Source: Rhizomicrobium sp. (GTDB taxonomy: Bacteria; Pseudomonadota; Alphaproteobacteria; Micropepsales; Micropepsaceae). Taken from it: DNA of 64,000 nucleotides. The notes below the pieces were generated by a model. It was given only the letters and a program-made list of their open reading frames with translations, was not told the origin of the DNA and did not search any database. The translations under genes were made by a program, and so were the position numbers. Of the stretch, positions 54,464 to 62,331 are shown piece by piece. The DNA is taken from assembly GCA_037200985.1 (NCBI GenBank), contig JBBCGJ010000001.1, positions 124,001 through 188,000 of the forward strand, given 5' to 3'. The first letter of the stretch is position 1; the number at the start of each line of letters is the position of its first letter.

Positions 54464-54910
54464 ATGCTCGATCTGAGCTGGAGCCATATCCTCATTCTTC
54501 TCGTCGTGGCGCTCGTCGTGGTGGGGCCGAAGGACCTGCCGCGCCTGATGCGCATCGTCGGCCAGTGGATGGGCAAGGCCCGCAAGATGGCCGACGAATT
54601 CCGCAAGAGCTTCGACGACATGGCCCGCCAGTCGGAACTGGACGAACTGCGAAAGGAGATCGAGAATCTGCGCCATGAGCGCCCGCTGGCCGACGTCGAA
54701 CAGGAGCTGAACCGGTCGATCCTGCCCGACGACATGCGCGCGCCCGTGATGACGCCCAAGGTCTCGGTCGAGGCCGAGCCGATCGAGATCGAAAGCGCGC
54801 CCGGGAGCGCGGACACGTCCTTCATGCCCGACCCGCATGCCGAGGAGGTCGTCCCGGCCGAGCCCGCCCAGCCTATCGCCGCCGGCGGCCTGCACCCGCC
54901 CGCGCCATGA
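54464..54910 (+). CDS. tatB: Sec-independent translocase subunit TatB
   Basis: TatB joins TatC to form the receptor for twin-arginine signals. The 148-aa product has the N-terminal helix DLSWSHILILLVVALVVVGPKDLPRLMR, with the Gly-Pro hinge that sets TatB apart, a long amphipathic helix (QWMGKARKMADEFRKSFDDM), and an acidic tail. It follows tatA by 99 bases, most of it a hairpin repeat, and precedes tatC with another repeat between. Confidence 0.96.
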   Translation: MLDLSWSHILILLVVALVVVGPKDLPRLMRIVGQWMGKARKMADEFRKSFDDMARQSELDELRKEIENLRHERPLADVEQELNRSILPDDMRAPVMTPKVSVEAEPIEIESAPGSADTSFMPDPHAEEVVPAEPAQPIAAGGLHPPAP

Positions 54911-54935
54911 TGACGATTTCTGCAATCCTCCTTTC

Positions 54936-55003
54936 TGTCATGCCCGCGCAGGCGGGCATCCAGAGCCGCGCGCCCCTGGATGCCCGCCTGCGCGGGCATG
55001 ACA
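54936..55003. repeat. Perfect 28-bp inverted repeat between tatB and tatC
   Basis: The left arm, 54936-54963, starts TGTCATGCCCGCGCAGG, and the right arm, 54976-55003, is its exact complement, with a 12-base spacer. In the transcript it would form a very stable hairpin inside the tat operon. The TGTCA/TGACA ends match the other repeats. Confidence 0.85.
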
Positions 55004-55040
55004 AGTCTGGAATTGCGGCACGCGCGGACGCGCCCCGCCC

Positions 55041-55850
55041 ATGAACAAGCCGACCGACGACGACGAAGCGGCCATCGAGGCGACCAAGGCGCCCTTGATG
55101 GATCACCTGATCGAGCTGCGCCGGCGGCTGATCTGGTCGATCCTCGCCTTCTTCGTCTGTTTCTGCCTCTGCTTCTTCCTCGCCAAGCCGATCTACGCCT
55201 TCCTGACGCAGCCGCTGTCGGCGGCGCTGCCGGTGGGCGACAGCCACCACCTCATCGCCACCGGCCTCGCCGAGACCTTCTTCACCTATGCCAAGCTGGG
55301 CGCCTTCGGCGGGCTCTGCCTCGCCTTCCCGATCATCGCGGCGCAGCTCTGGCTGTTCGTCGCCCCCGGCCTTTACAAGCACGAGCGCAACGCCTTCCTG
55401 CCCTTCCTGCTGGCGACGCCGTTCATGTTCGCGCTCGGCTTCTGCTTCGTGTTCTACGTGATGCTGCCCAACGCCATCCGCTTCTTCGTCAGCTTCGACA
55501 CCCAGGGCACGGCGCAGACGCTCGGCATCCAGCTCCAGGCGCGGGTGAGCGAATATCTCGACTTCGTGATGACGCTGATCATCGCCTTCGGCCTGTGCTT
55601 CCAGCTTCCGGTGCTGCTGGCGCTGCTCGGCCGCGTCGGGATGATCACGTCCAAGCAGCTCCGCTCCATGCGGCGCTACGCCATCGTCGGCATGACGGCG
55701 GTGGCGGCGGTGCTGACGCCGCCCGACGTGTTCTCGATGGTGAGCCTGCTGGTGCCGCTGGTCGCGCTCTACGAGGTCTCGGTCCTGATCGTCTGGCTGA
55801 TCGAGCGCGACCGGAACAAGAAAGACGCGGCGGCGGGCGCCGGCACCTAG
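55041..55850 (+). CDS. tatC: Sec-independent translocase subunit TatC
   Basis: The 269-aa TatC is the six-helix core of the twin-arginine receptor. It has LMDHLIELRRRLIWSILAFF at the start, a periplasmic loop with FFTYAKLGAFGGLCLAFPIIAAQLWLFVAPGLYKHE, and the end MTAVAAVLTPPDVFSM. The start is at ATG 55041. It is separated from tatB by 130 bases holding a perfect hairpin, so its expression could be affected by it. Confidence 0.97.
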   Translation: MNKPTDDDEAAIEATKAPLMDHLIELRRRLIWSILAFFVCFCLCFFLAKPIYAFLTQPLSAALPVGDSHHLIATGLAETFFTYAKLGAFGGLCLAFPIIAAQLWLFVAPGLYKHERNAFLPFLLATPFMFALGFCFVFYVMLPNAIRFFVSFDTQGTAQTLGIQLQARVSEYLDFVMTLIIAFGLCFQLPVLLALLGRVGMITSKQLRSMRRYAIVGMTAVAAVLTPPDVFSMVSLLVPLVALYEVSVLIVWLIERDRNKKDAAAGAGT

Positions 55851-55893
55851 GGTCCAAACCGCCCCGGCGTACGTTATGGTGCGGTAGCCGCCG

Positions 55894-56211
55894 GTGACAC
55901 GCGCCATGCGCTTGCCGATTTTCGCTCTTGCTGCCTTTCTGCTGTGCACGCCCGCCGTGCAGGCAGCGCCGACCTGTCACGACCGGGTGGGCGACACGAT
56001 CCGCTGCGGCGACCCGGCCGCGATGCCGGTGGGCTGGACCCCGGCGCCCGAGGTTCTGCTGGCGAAGAAGAACGCGGCGCCGGACGACACCGCCAACGCG
56101 CTGAGCGCGGCGGTCTTCGTCGCGCTGTTCCTGGCCCTGATCGCGCTCCTCCCCGAATTCGACGGCACCAAAGCCACCGACTGGGACCGGCAGGAGGGGG
56201 ACGAGGAATAA
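55894..56211 (+). CDS. Small exported membrane protein, unknown
   Basis: A 105-aa product with a signal peptide or first helix (RLPIFALAAFLLCTPAVQAAP), a short periplasmic stretch with two Cys (CHDRVGDTIRC), and one hydrophobic helix (SAAVFVALFLALIALL) before an acidic tail. I do not recognise the family. GTG 55894 or ATG 55906 could start it. It lies between tatC and the DUF559 element. Confidence 0.7.
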   Translation: MTRAMRLPIFALAAFLLCTPAVQAAPTCHDRVGDTIRCGDPAAMPVGWTPAPEVLLAKKNAAPDDTANALSAAVFVALFLALIALLPEFDGTKATDWDRQEGDEE

Positions 56212-56280
56212 TTTCCTCCCCCATTGTTATGGGGGAGGTGCCGAGCGAGCCCCTTCGCGAGCGAGGCGGAGGGGGCCCGC
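56212..56280. repeat. Left inverted repeat beside the DUF559 gene
   Basis: Starts with TTTCCTCCCCCATTG, a hairpin TCCCCCATTGTTATGGGGGA, then GGTGCCGAGCGAG and a GGCGGAGGGGGCCCGC end. The same sequence, complemented and with a 10-base or so internal deletion, is at 56645-56702. It directly abuts the 3' end of the DUF559 gene. Confidence 0.85.
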
Positions 56281-56288
56281 CGTCTCGC

Positions 56289-56642
56289 TCAACCGCCCGG
56301 CAACGCCAGGGCCCGCCAGATCCCCTCCAGCACGCCGTCGAGGTTTTTATAGACCTCCAGATTGGTGACTCGCACCACCCGCCACCCGCGCGCGGTCAGG
56401 AACGCATCGCGCCGGCGGTCATAGTCCGCTTCATGCGTATCCCCATCGACCTCGACGACAAGCCACGCCTTCACGCAAGCAAAATCCGCGATGTAAGGAC
56501 CGATGGGATGCTGTCGGCGGAATCGATTGACGCCATCGAACGATTTCCGCCGCAGCCGCGACCAGAGGATGAGTTCGGCCTCGGTCATTTTTTTGCGAAG
56601 CTGTTTGGCGAACGGTCTGGACCGTCTTTCGCTTTGACGCAC
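56289..56642 (-). CDS. DUF559 endonuclease-fold protein
   Basis: A 117-aa DUF559 protein, related in fold to very-short-patch repair (Vsr) and PD-(D/E)XK nucleases. Features are RPFAKQLRKKMTEAELILWSRLR, the FRRQHPIGPYIADFACVKAWLVVEVDGDTH block with Asp and Glu positions of the fold, and DAFLTARGWRVVRVTN. The GTG at 56642 gives the common family length; an open frame reaches 56717 through the right repeat. The gene is enclosed by near-identical inverted repeats (56212-56280 and 56645-56702). Function is unknown; no transposase is present. Confidence 0.88.
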   Translation of the reverse strand: MRQSERRSRPFAKQLRKKMTEAELILWSRLRRKSFDGVNRFRRQHPIGPYIADFACVKAWLVVEVDGDTHEADYDRRRDAFLTARGWRVVRVTNLEVYKNLDGVLEGIWRALALPGG

Positions 56643-56644
56643 CG

Positions 56645-56702
56645 CGGGCCCCCTCCGCCTCGCTGTCGCTCGGCACCTCCCCCATAACAATGGGGGAGGA
56701 AA
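56645..56702. repeat. Right inverted repeat beside the DUF559 gene
   Basis: The complement of 56212-56280 with the same CCCCCATAACAATGGGGG hairpin, lying just upstream of the DUF559 start. The two copies keep the identical loop sequence, which differs from the loops of the repeats at 53894 and 56724, so they probably formed together. Confidence 0.85.
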
Positions 56703-56723
56703 CCATATGACTTGCACTACCTT

Positions 56724-56790
56724 TTTCCTCCCCCGTGTTTACGGGGGAGGTGCCGAGCGAGCCCTTCGCGAGCGAGGCGGAGGGGGCCCG
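56724..56790. repeat. Third TTTCCTCCCCC repeat, direct copy
   Basis: TTTCCTCCCCCGTGTTTACG and then GGTGCCGAGCGAGCCC...GGCGGAGGGGGCCCG, in the same orientation as 56212-56280 and nearly identical after the loop. It lies directly before serS and after the DUF559 unit. Confidence 0.8.
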
Positions 56791-56862
56791 CCGCCCCGCA
56801 CCACCGCCGCGCTTTGACGCCTCCCGCACCCCATGCCATTACCCGGCGCACAGGAGCGGTCC

Positions 56863-58296
56863 ATGCACGACATCCGATTCATCCGGGACAACACCGACGC
56901 CTTCGTCGCCGCGCTGGCGCGGCGGCCGGCTTACGCGGACAGCGCGAAGTCCGAGACCCGTAACATCCTTTCCGCCGACGAGGACCTGCGCACCCTCCTG
57001 ACCGAGCTGCAGCAGAAGCAGGCCCGCCGCAACGAGGCGTCGAAGCTGATCGGCCAGGCCAAGGCGAACCTCGCGCTCAAGCAGCGAAGCGGTAGCGCCA
57101 CAAAAGAGGACGAGGCGGGCGCCGCTGCGCTGATGGCCGAGGTCGCTACCATCAAAGACGCGATCCAGGCCGGCGAGGCGAAGCAGCGCGCACTCGAAGA
57201 GGCCCTCAAGAACCTCCTCGCCGTCCTGCCGAACCTCCCGGCCGAGGACGTGCCGCAAGGCGAAGACGAGCACGCCAACGTCCCCGTCCCCGAGCGCGGC
57301 TTCAAGGCGGCGCATATCCCGGCCTCCGGCATCAACCAGCCGAAGGAGCATTTCGAGCTCGGCGAGAAGCTCGGCCTGATGGATTTCGAGCGCGCCGCGA
57401 AAGTCTCCGGCGCGCGGTTCGTCTATCTGAAAGGCGCTCTGGCGCGTCTCAATCGCGCCCTGGCGAGCTTCATGCTCGACAGCCACACGACGAATTACGG
57501 CTACGAAGAAGTCGTGCCGCCGATGCTGGTGCGAAACAGCGCCATGTTTGGTACTGGCCAATTACCAAAATTTGCTGATGACCTGTATCGGGTCTCCGGA
57601 AGCACCACGCTCGATCAAGTTACGCGAATAGAAACGAATGATCTTGATGCCCGAATAGAGAAGGGGGGCGCACAAGAAATTGTTGAGCTATATTGGCTCA
57701 TCCCCACCGCCGAAGTCCCGCTGACCAACTACGTCAACGGCGAAATCCTCGCCGAAGCCGAATTGCCGATCCGCTTCACGGCCTACACGCCGTGCTTCCG
57801 CTCCGAGGCCGGGGCCGCCGGCAAGGACACGCGCGGCATGATCCGCATGCACCAGTTCGACAAGGTCGAACTCGTCTCCATCACCGCCCCCGAACAATCC
57901 AACGCCGAGCACGAGCGCATGACCGATGCGGCGCAGGCGATCCTGAAGGCGCTCGACCTGCGCCATCGCGTCGTCACGCTGTGCACCGGCGACATGGGCT
58001 TCGGGGCACGCAAGACCTACGACATCGAGGTCTGGCTGCCGGGACAGAACCGCTATCGCGAGATCAGCTCCTGCTCCAACTGCGGCGACTTCCAGGCGCG
58101 GCGGATGAACACGCGCTATCGTGGGCAGGACGGCAAGGTGAAGGGACCGATCCACACGCTGAACGGTTCGGGCCTCGCCATCGGCCGCACCCTGATCGCG
58201 ATCCTGGAGAACTACCAGGACGCCGATGGCGCCATCGCCATCCCCGATGCGCTCAGGCCCTATATGGGCGGCCTCGAAAAGATCGCGGCGCGATGA
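56863..58296 (+). CDS. serS: Seryl-tRNA synthetase with an AT-rich internal patch
   Basis: SerS charges tRNA-Ser. The 477-aa product starts [18 protein letters not shown], has the coiled-coil arm (residues about 30-120), and class II motifs: [27 protein letters not shown] (motif 2) and [19 protein letters not shown] (motif 3). Between [16 protein letters not shown] and [12 protein letters not shown] are about 30 extra residues (including [16 protein letters not shown]) not usual in the family. The codons from about 57541 to 57707 are strikingly AT-rich. The start ATG 56863 follows CAGGAGCGG. The gamma-glutamylcyclotransferase-like gene overlaps its stop (ATGA). Confidence 0.95.
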   Translation: MHDIRFIRDNTDAFVAALARRPAYADSAKSETRNILSADEDLRTLLTELQQKQARRNEASKLIGQAKANLALKQRSGSATKEDEAGAAALMAEVATIKDAIQAGEAKQRALEEALKNLLAVLPNLPAEDVPQGEDEHANVPVPERGFKAAHIPASGINQPKEHFELGEKLGLMDFERAAKVSGARFVYLKGALARLNRALASFMLDSHTTNYGYEEVVPPMLVRNSAMFGTGQLPKFADDLYRVSGSTTLDQVTRIETNDLDARIEKGGAQEIVELYWLIPTAEVPLTNYVNGEILAEAELPIRFTAYTPCFRSEAGAAGKDTRGMIRMHQFDKVELVSITAPEQSNAEHERMTDAAQAILKALDLRHRVVTLCTGDMGFGARKTYDIEVWLPGQNRYREISSCSNCGDFQARRMNTRYRGQDGKVKGPIHTLNGSGLAIGRTLIAILENYQDADGAIAIPDALRPYMGGLEKIAAR

Positions 58297-58637
58297 GCGC
58301 GGTGGAGAAACTCTTCTCCTACGGCACGCTGCGCGAGGAGGCCGTGCAGCGCGCCGTCTTCGGCCGCCCCGTGCCGGGCACGCCGGACGCGATCCTCGGC
58401 TACCGGCTCGTGCCGTTCACCATCCGCGCCGCCGGCGCCATCGCGATCAGCGGCCATGCCGACCACACCATCCTGGATGCGACCGGCGATCCGTCCGACC
58501 GGATCGAGGGCCTGGTCCTCGCGCTGACGCCCGAAGATCTCGCGCGCGCCGACGCCTATGAGGATGCCGGCTACAAGCGCGTCAAAGCCGAGCTGCGCTC
58601 CGGGGCCGGCGGCGCCTGGGTTTATGTCCGCGCCTGA
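58293..58637 (+). CDS. Gamma-glutamylcyclotransferase-like (AIG2) protein
   Basis: A 114-aa protein of the GGCT/AIG2-like fold. The opening [20 protein letters not shown] has the Y-G-[ST]-L substrate loop, and the acidic catalytic-type residue is in [12 protein letters not shown] (Glu in the D-x-Y-E motif). Such proteins cyclise gamma-glutamylamines; the exact substrate is unknown. It overlaps the serS stop (ATGA) and is followed by a terminator. Confidence 0.88.
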   Translation: MSAVEKLFSYGTLREEAVQRAVFGRPVPGTPDAILGYRLVPFTIRAAGAIAISGHADHTILDATGDPSDRIEGLVLALTPEDLARADAYEDAGYKRVKAELRSGAGGAWVYVRA

Positions 58638-58780
58638 CAAATCCTGGGCAAATTTCGAAAGGGGCGGCCTTGAACGGTCTGCTTTCGTTCCCATTTCATT
58701 GGGGTTCTGTGACATCTTGAATCCGGGCCCCGGCGGGCGGTTATCCCTGATGATCGCGCCGCAGAATCAGCTACTTGTCA

Positions 58781-58811
58781 CACGGTTCGCCTATTCGAAC
58801 CGTGATTTTTG
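58781..58811 (+). terminator. Rho-independent terminator after serS-GGCT
   Basis: A 9-bp stem, CACGGTTCG-CCTATT-CGAACCGTG, followed by A and five T. It lies 144 bases after the GGCT stop and 29 bases before surE. The transcript before it may be a 3' UTR, or it may act as an attenuator for surE. Confidence 0.75.
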
Positions 58812-58839
58812 CTTCCAATCTCCGCCCGCCGGTTAGGAC

Positions 58840-59622
58840 ATGACCATGCGCATCCTTGTGACCAATGACGACGGCATCCACGCCCCCGGCCTGATCGCCG
58901 CCGAGAAGATCGCCCGCGCCCTCTCCGACGACGTCTGGGTGGTCGCGCCCGAGACCGAGCAGTCCGGCGCCTCGCACTCGCTGACGCTCACCATGCCGCT
59001 GCGCCTGCGGGAGATCGAGAAGCGGCGCTTCGCCGTCACCGGCACGCCGACCGATTGCGTGATGATGGCGTGCGCCCATGTGATGAAGGACAACCCGCCG
59101 ACGCTCGTCCTGTCCGGCGTCAATCGCGGCTCCAACATGGCCGACGATGTCACCTATTCGGGCACCATCGCGGGCGCGATGGAAGGTTGCGCGCTCGGCA
59201 TTCCCTCCATCGCGATGAGCCAGTCCTACGGCCTCATCGAAGGCACGGAGGTGCGCTGGGATTGCGGCGAGGTCCAGGGACCGCCGCTGATCAGAAAGCT
59301 GGTCGATATCGGCTGGCCGGACGACGTGCTGATGAATATCAACTTCCCCGACGCGGCGCCGGGCGAGGTGAAGGGCATCGATATCTGCTCCCAGGGCAAA
59401 CGCGACCTGCAGACGGCGGCTCTGGAGCGGCGCATCGACGCGCGGGGCAATCCCTATTTCTGGATCGGCTTCAAGCGCGTGCGCTCCAATCCGCCGGAGG
59501 GCACCGACCTGCACGCGATCTACAACAAGCGCATCGCGGTGACGCCGCTGCATCTGAACCTCACCGAGTTCGCGGTGCTGGAGAAAATGAAGCAGAAGTT
59601 GGGCAAGCTCCCGCCGGCGTGA
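58840..59622 (+). CDS. surE: 5'/3'-nucleotidase SurE
   Basis: SurE is a metal-dependent survival protein phosphatase. The 260-aa product opens MRILVTNDDGIHAPG with the two metal-binding Asp, then VAPETEQSGASHSLTL (Ser) and LVLSGVNRGSNMADDVTYSGT (Asn). The ATG at 58840 or 58846 could start; the second matches most homologues. It is followed by pcm 11 bases downstream, a conserved pair. Confidence 0.97.
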   Translation: MTMRILVTNDDGIHAPGLIAAEKIARALSDDVWVVAPETEQSGASHSLTLTMPLRLREIEKRRFAVTGTPTDCVMMACAHVMKDNPPTLVLSGVNRGSNMADDVTYSGTIAGAMEGCALGIPSIAMSQSYGLIEGTEVRWDCGEVQGPPLIRKLVDIGWPDDVLMNINFPDAAPGEVKGIDICSQGKRDLQTAALERRIDARGNPYFWIGFKRVRSNPPEGTDLHAIYNKRIAVTPLHLNLTEFAVLEKMKQKLGKLPPA

Positions 59623-59633
59623 GGTGCAGTGCC

Positions 59634-60293
59634 GTGACCGATCCGCGCCAGATCCAGCTCATCATGGAGCTTCGCGGCCGGGGCATCTCCGATCCCCGCG
59701 TGCTCGATGCGGTCGAGCGCACGCCGCGCGATCTCTTCGTCGACAAGCCGCTGGAATACGCGGCCTACAACAACACGGCGCTCCCCATCGCCTGCGGCCA
59801 GACGATCAGCCAGCCCTATGTCGTCGCCTATATGACCCAGCAGCTCGACGTGAAGCCGAACATGCGGGTGCTCGAGATCGGCACCGGTTCCGGCTACCAG
59901 GCCGCGGTGCTGAGCCCGCTATGCCGCCGGGTCTACACGATGGAACGCCACAAACCCCTGCTCGAGCAGGCGCAGGGGCGGTTCAAGGCGCTGAAGCTCC
60001 ACAATATTGCGACGAAACTCGGCGACGGCTACCAGGGCTGGTCCCAGCAGGCGCCGTTCGACCGTATCTTGTTGTCCTGCGCGGTCGAAGCAGTGCCGCC
60101 GGTCCTTATCGAACAGTTAAAAATCGGCGGCATTCTTGTGGCGCCTGTAGGTAATGTTCCGCAAACGGGCGGAGAAGGCCGTCCGGAAAGGATTTCTCAA
60201 CAATTAACGAAGATGATCCGAAACGAGACAGGCGTGACGGAAGAACTCCTCATCCCCGTCTTGTTCGTCCCGATGCTGTCGGGACTGCCTTGA
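59634..60293 (+). CDS. pcm: Protein-L-isoaspartate O-methyltransferase
   Basis: Pcm methylates isoaspartyl residues for protein repair. The 219-aa product has the family N-terminus MELRGRGISDPRVLDAVERTPRDLFV, PIACGQTISQPYVVAYM, and SAM motif I LEIGTGSGYQAAVLSPL. The start is GTG 59634, 11 bases after surE. Other frames are open over much of this stretch but do not resemble a protein family. Confidence 0.96.
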   Translation: MTDPRQIQLIMELRGRGISDPRVLDAVERTPRDLFVDKPLEYAAYNNTALPIACGQTISQPYVVAYMTQQLDVKPNMRVLEIGTGSGYQAAVLSPLCRRVYTMERHKPLLEQAQGRFKALKLHNIATKLGDGYQGWSQQAPFDRILLSCAVEAVPPVLIEQLKIGGILVAPVGNVPQTGGEGRPERISQQLTKMIRNETGVTEELLIPVLFVPMLSGLP

Positions 60294-60308
60294 GATGCGA
60301 GACTTGAG

Positions 60309-61034
60309 ATGGATCGGAAATCCTCGTTGCAGCGGCTGGCCGCGGCCATCGCTTTTGCCATGATGTCATCCTTCGCCCTGTCCGGCTGCGTCGCCGATAC
60401 GCCGAGGACCCATCTCGACTGGTTTCCGCAAACCGCCGTCCATCCCACGCCGAAGCCGCGCCTCGCCGAACGCGCGCCGCCGGCGCCGCGTCATGCGCGT
60501 CCGCGGCCGGTGCAGACCGCCTCGCTCGATTGCCCGGTGCCGCGCGCCAAGCCCACGACGCCGGCCTGGTACTCCAGCACGACGCCGCCCCCCGCGCAGC
60601 CCGCGCCGGTGCAGCCCGCGAGCTACACGCCGACCTTCGGCGCGCTCGCCTTCTCCTGGCCGCTCAACGGTCCGGTCGTCGCCGATTACGGCACATCGGT
60701 CAGCGGCCAGCGCAATGACGGAATCAATATCGCGGCGCCGTTCGGCACCCCGATCCATGCCGCCGCCGCCGGCCAGATCAGCTATGCCGGCAACGAATTG
60801 CGCGGCTACGGCAATCTGGTTCTCATCAAGCACGACGACGGCTATGTGACGGCCTACGCCCACGCCGAGCGCATCGTGGTCAACCGCGGCGACTATGTGC
60901 AGAAGGGCCAGATCATCGGCTATGCCGGCCAGACCGGCGACGTGACGAGCCCGCAGCTCCATTTCGAGATCCGCAAGGGCGTCGCTCCGGTCAACCCGCA
61001 CACGCTGCTGGCGAGCGTGCGGGCGGCGTCCTAA
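60309..61034 (+). CDS. LytM/M23-domain lipoprotein with degenerate active site
   Basis: A 241-aa lipoprotein (lipobox FALSGC, Cys near residue 27) with a Pro-rich linker and a C-terminal LytM (M23) domain. The first two zinc ligands appear lost: where active enzymes have H-x-G-x-D the sequence is RNDGINI. The later YAHAERI and LHFEIRKG (His) motifs remain. This pattern is like NlpD/EnvC-type activators of amidases, which lack hydrolytic activity. It lies after pcm as nlpD does in E. coli, and I infer an NlpD-like role. No LysM repeat was seen. Confidence 0.86.
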   Translation: MDRKSSLQRLAAAIAFAMMSSFALSGCVADTPRTHLDWFPQTAVHPTPKPRLAERAPPAPRHARPRPVQTASLDCPVPRAKPTTPAWYSSTTPPPAQPAPVQPASYTPTFGALAFSWPLNGPVVADYGTSVSGQRNDGINIAAPFGTPIHAAAAGQISYAGNELRGYGNLVLIKHDDGYVTAYAHAERIVVNRGDYVQKGQIIGYAGQTGDVTSPQLHFEIRKGVAPVNPHTLLASVRAAS

Positions 61035-61912
61035 AGCGTCTTCCCCAATTCGCCGCTCAGGTCCTGGATGAACTGCCAGGCGACGCGGCCGGAGCGGCCG
61101 CCGCGTCCCGCGGCCCAGGCCAGCGCCTTGGCGTAGAGTTCGTTCTTCTCCACGGCCAGGCCGTAATACGCCGTGTAGGCGTCGATCATCGCCAAATATT
61201 CGTCCTGGCCGCAATTGTGGAAGCCGAGCCACAGGCCGAAGCGATCCGAAAGCGAGACCTTCTCCTCGACCGCCTCGGACGGATTGATCGCGGTGGAGCG
61301 TTCGTTGTCCATCATCTCGCGCGGCATCAGATGGCGCCGGTTGGAAGTCGCGTAGAACAGGACGTTCTCGGGCCGGCCCTCGAGCCCGCCCTCCAGCGCC
61401 GCTTTCAGCGATTTGTAGCTCGTATCGTCCTTGTCGAAGGAGAGGTCGTCGCAATAGAGCAGGAAGCGCCGGCCGTCGCCGCGCAGGATACGCAGCAATT
61501 GCGGCAGGCTGGCGATTTCCTCGCGGTGGATCTCGACCAGCGCCAGACGGTCCTTGCCCTTCGCGCCGCGATTGACCTCGGCGTGCACCGCCTTCACCAG
61601 CGAACTCTTGCCCATGCCGCGCGCCCCCCAAAGCAGCGCGTTGTTCGCCGGCAGGCCGCTTGCGAAGCGGCGCGTATTCTCCAGCAGCGTGTCGCGCGAT
61701 GCCTCGATGCCCTTGAGCAGCGACAGCGGCACGGCCGAGATCTTCGCAACCGCGATCAGGCCGCCATGCGCCGGCTCCCAGACGAAGGCGTCGCCCTCGG
61801 TCGGGGGGCTGGCGGGCAGCGCCGCCGGCGACAGCCGCTCGAGCGCCGCGGCGATGCGCTCCAGGATGGCCGTTTCGGCTTTTCCAGCGGGGGTCTTGGG
61901 TGGCGTCGCCAT
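61031..61912 (-). CDS. DUF815 AAA-type ATP-binding protein
   Basis: A 293-aa protein of the DUF815 AAA family. It has Walker A NNALLWGARGMGKSSLVKA, a Walker B-like RRFLLYCDDLSFDKDD, and the family motif VLFYATSNRRHLMPREM. Function is unknown. It is convergent with the LytM gene (overlapping by 4 bases) and divergent from yajC, in the place common for this family in alphaproteobacteria. Confidence 0.92.
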   Translation of the reverse strand: MATPPKTPAGKAETAILERIAAALERLSPAALPASPPTEGDAFVWEPAHGGLIAVAKISAVPLSLLKGIEASRDTLLENTRRFASGLPANNALLWGARGMGKSSLVKAVHAEVNRGAKGKDRLALVEIHREEIASLPQLLRILRGDGRRFLLYCDDLSFDKDDTSYKSLKAALEGGLEGRPENVLFYATSNRRHLMPREMMDNERSTAINPSEAVEEKVSLSDRFGLWLGFHNCGQDEYLAMIDAYTAYYGLAVEKNELYAKALAWAAGRGGRSGRVAWQFIQDLSGELGKTL

Positions 61913-62016
61913 CGGCTAAATCCTTGTTTTCCCATGGTTGCAAAGGAGGGAAGCGTAGCTATATTCCCGCCCGATAAGCCGCGCCTTCGCGTCGCAACAG
62001 CCGTTTCGGACACAAG

Positions 62017-62325
62017 ATGCAAGACCTTCTGGCCAATCCGCTCGTCATGCTTATCCCGATGGGGCTGATCTTCTATTTTTTGGTCATGCGTCCGCAACAG
62101 CAGCAGGCCAAGCAGCATCGCCAGGCGATCGACAATCTGCGCCGCGGCGACACGGTGGTGACGGCGGCGGGCATCGTCGGGCGCGTCGCCAAGGCGCCAG
62201 TCAAGGAGGATCCCGAGATCACCGTCGAGATCGCGGACAACGTCCAGGTCAAGGTGGTCAAGACGACCCTGTCCGAGGTGCGGGCCAAGACCCAGCCGGT
62301 CGATACCAAGTCCGACAAGAGCTGA
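62017..62325 (+). CDS. yajC: Preprotein translocase accessory protein YajC
   Basis: YajC is a small membrane partner of SecDF. The 102-aa product has one helix (PLVMLIPMGLIFYFLVMRPQQQQ, with the characteristic RPQQ) and the conserved LRRGDTVVTAAGIVGRV domain. SecD starts 6 bases after its stop. Confidence 0.97.
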   Translation: MQDLLANPLVMLIPMGLIFYFLVMRPQQQQAKQHRQAIDNLRRGDTVVTAAGIVGRVAKAPVKEDPEITVEIADNVQVKVVKTTLSEVRAKTQPVDTKSDKS

Positions 62326-62331
62326 TCGGCC

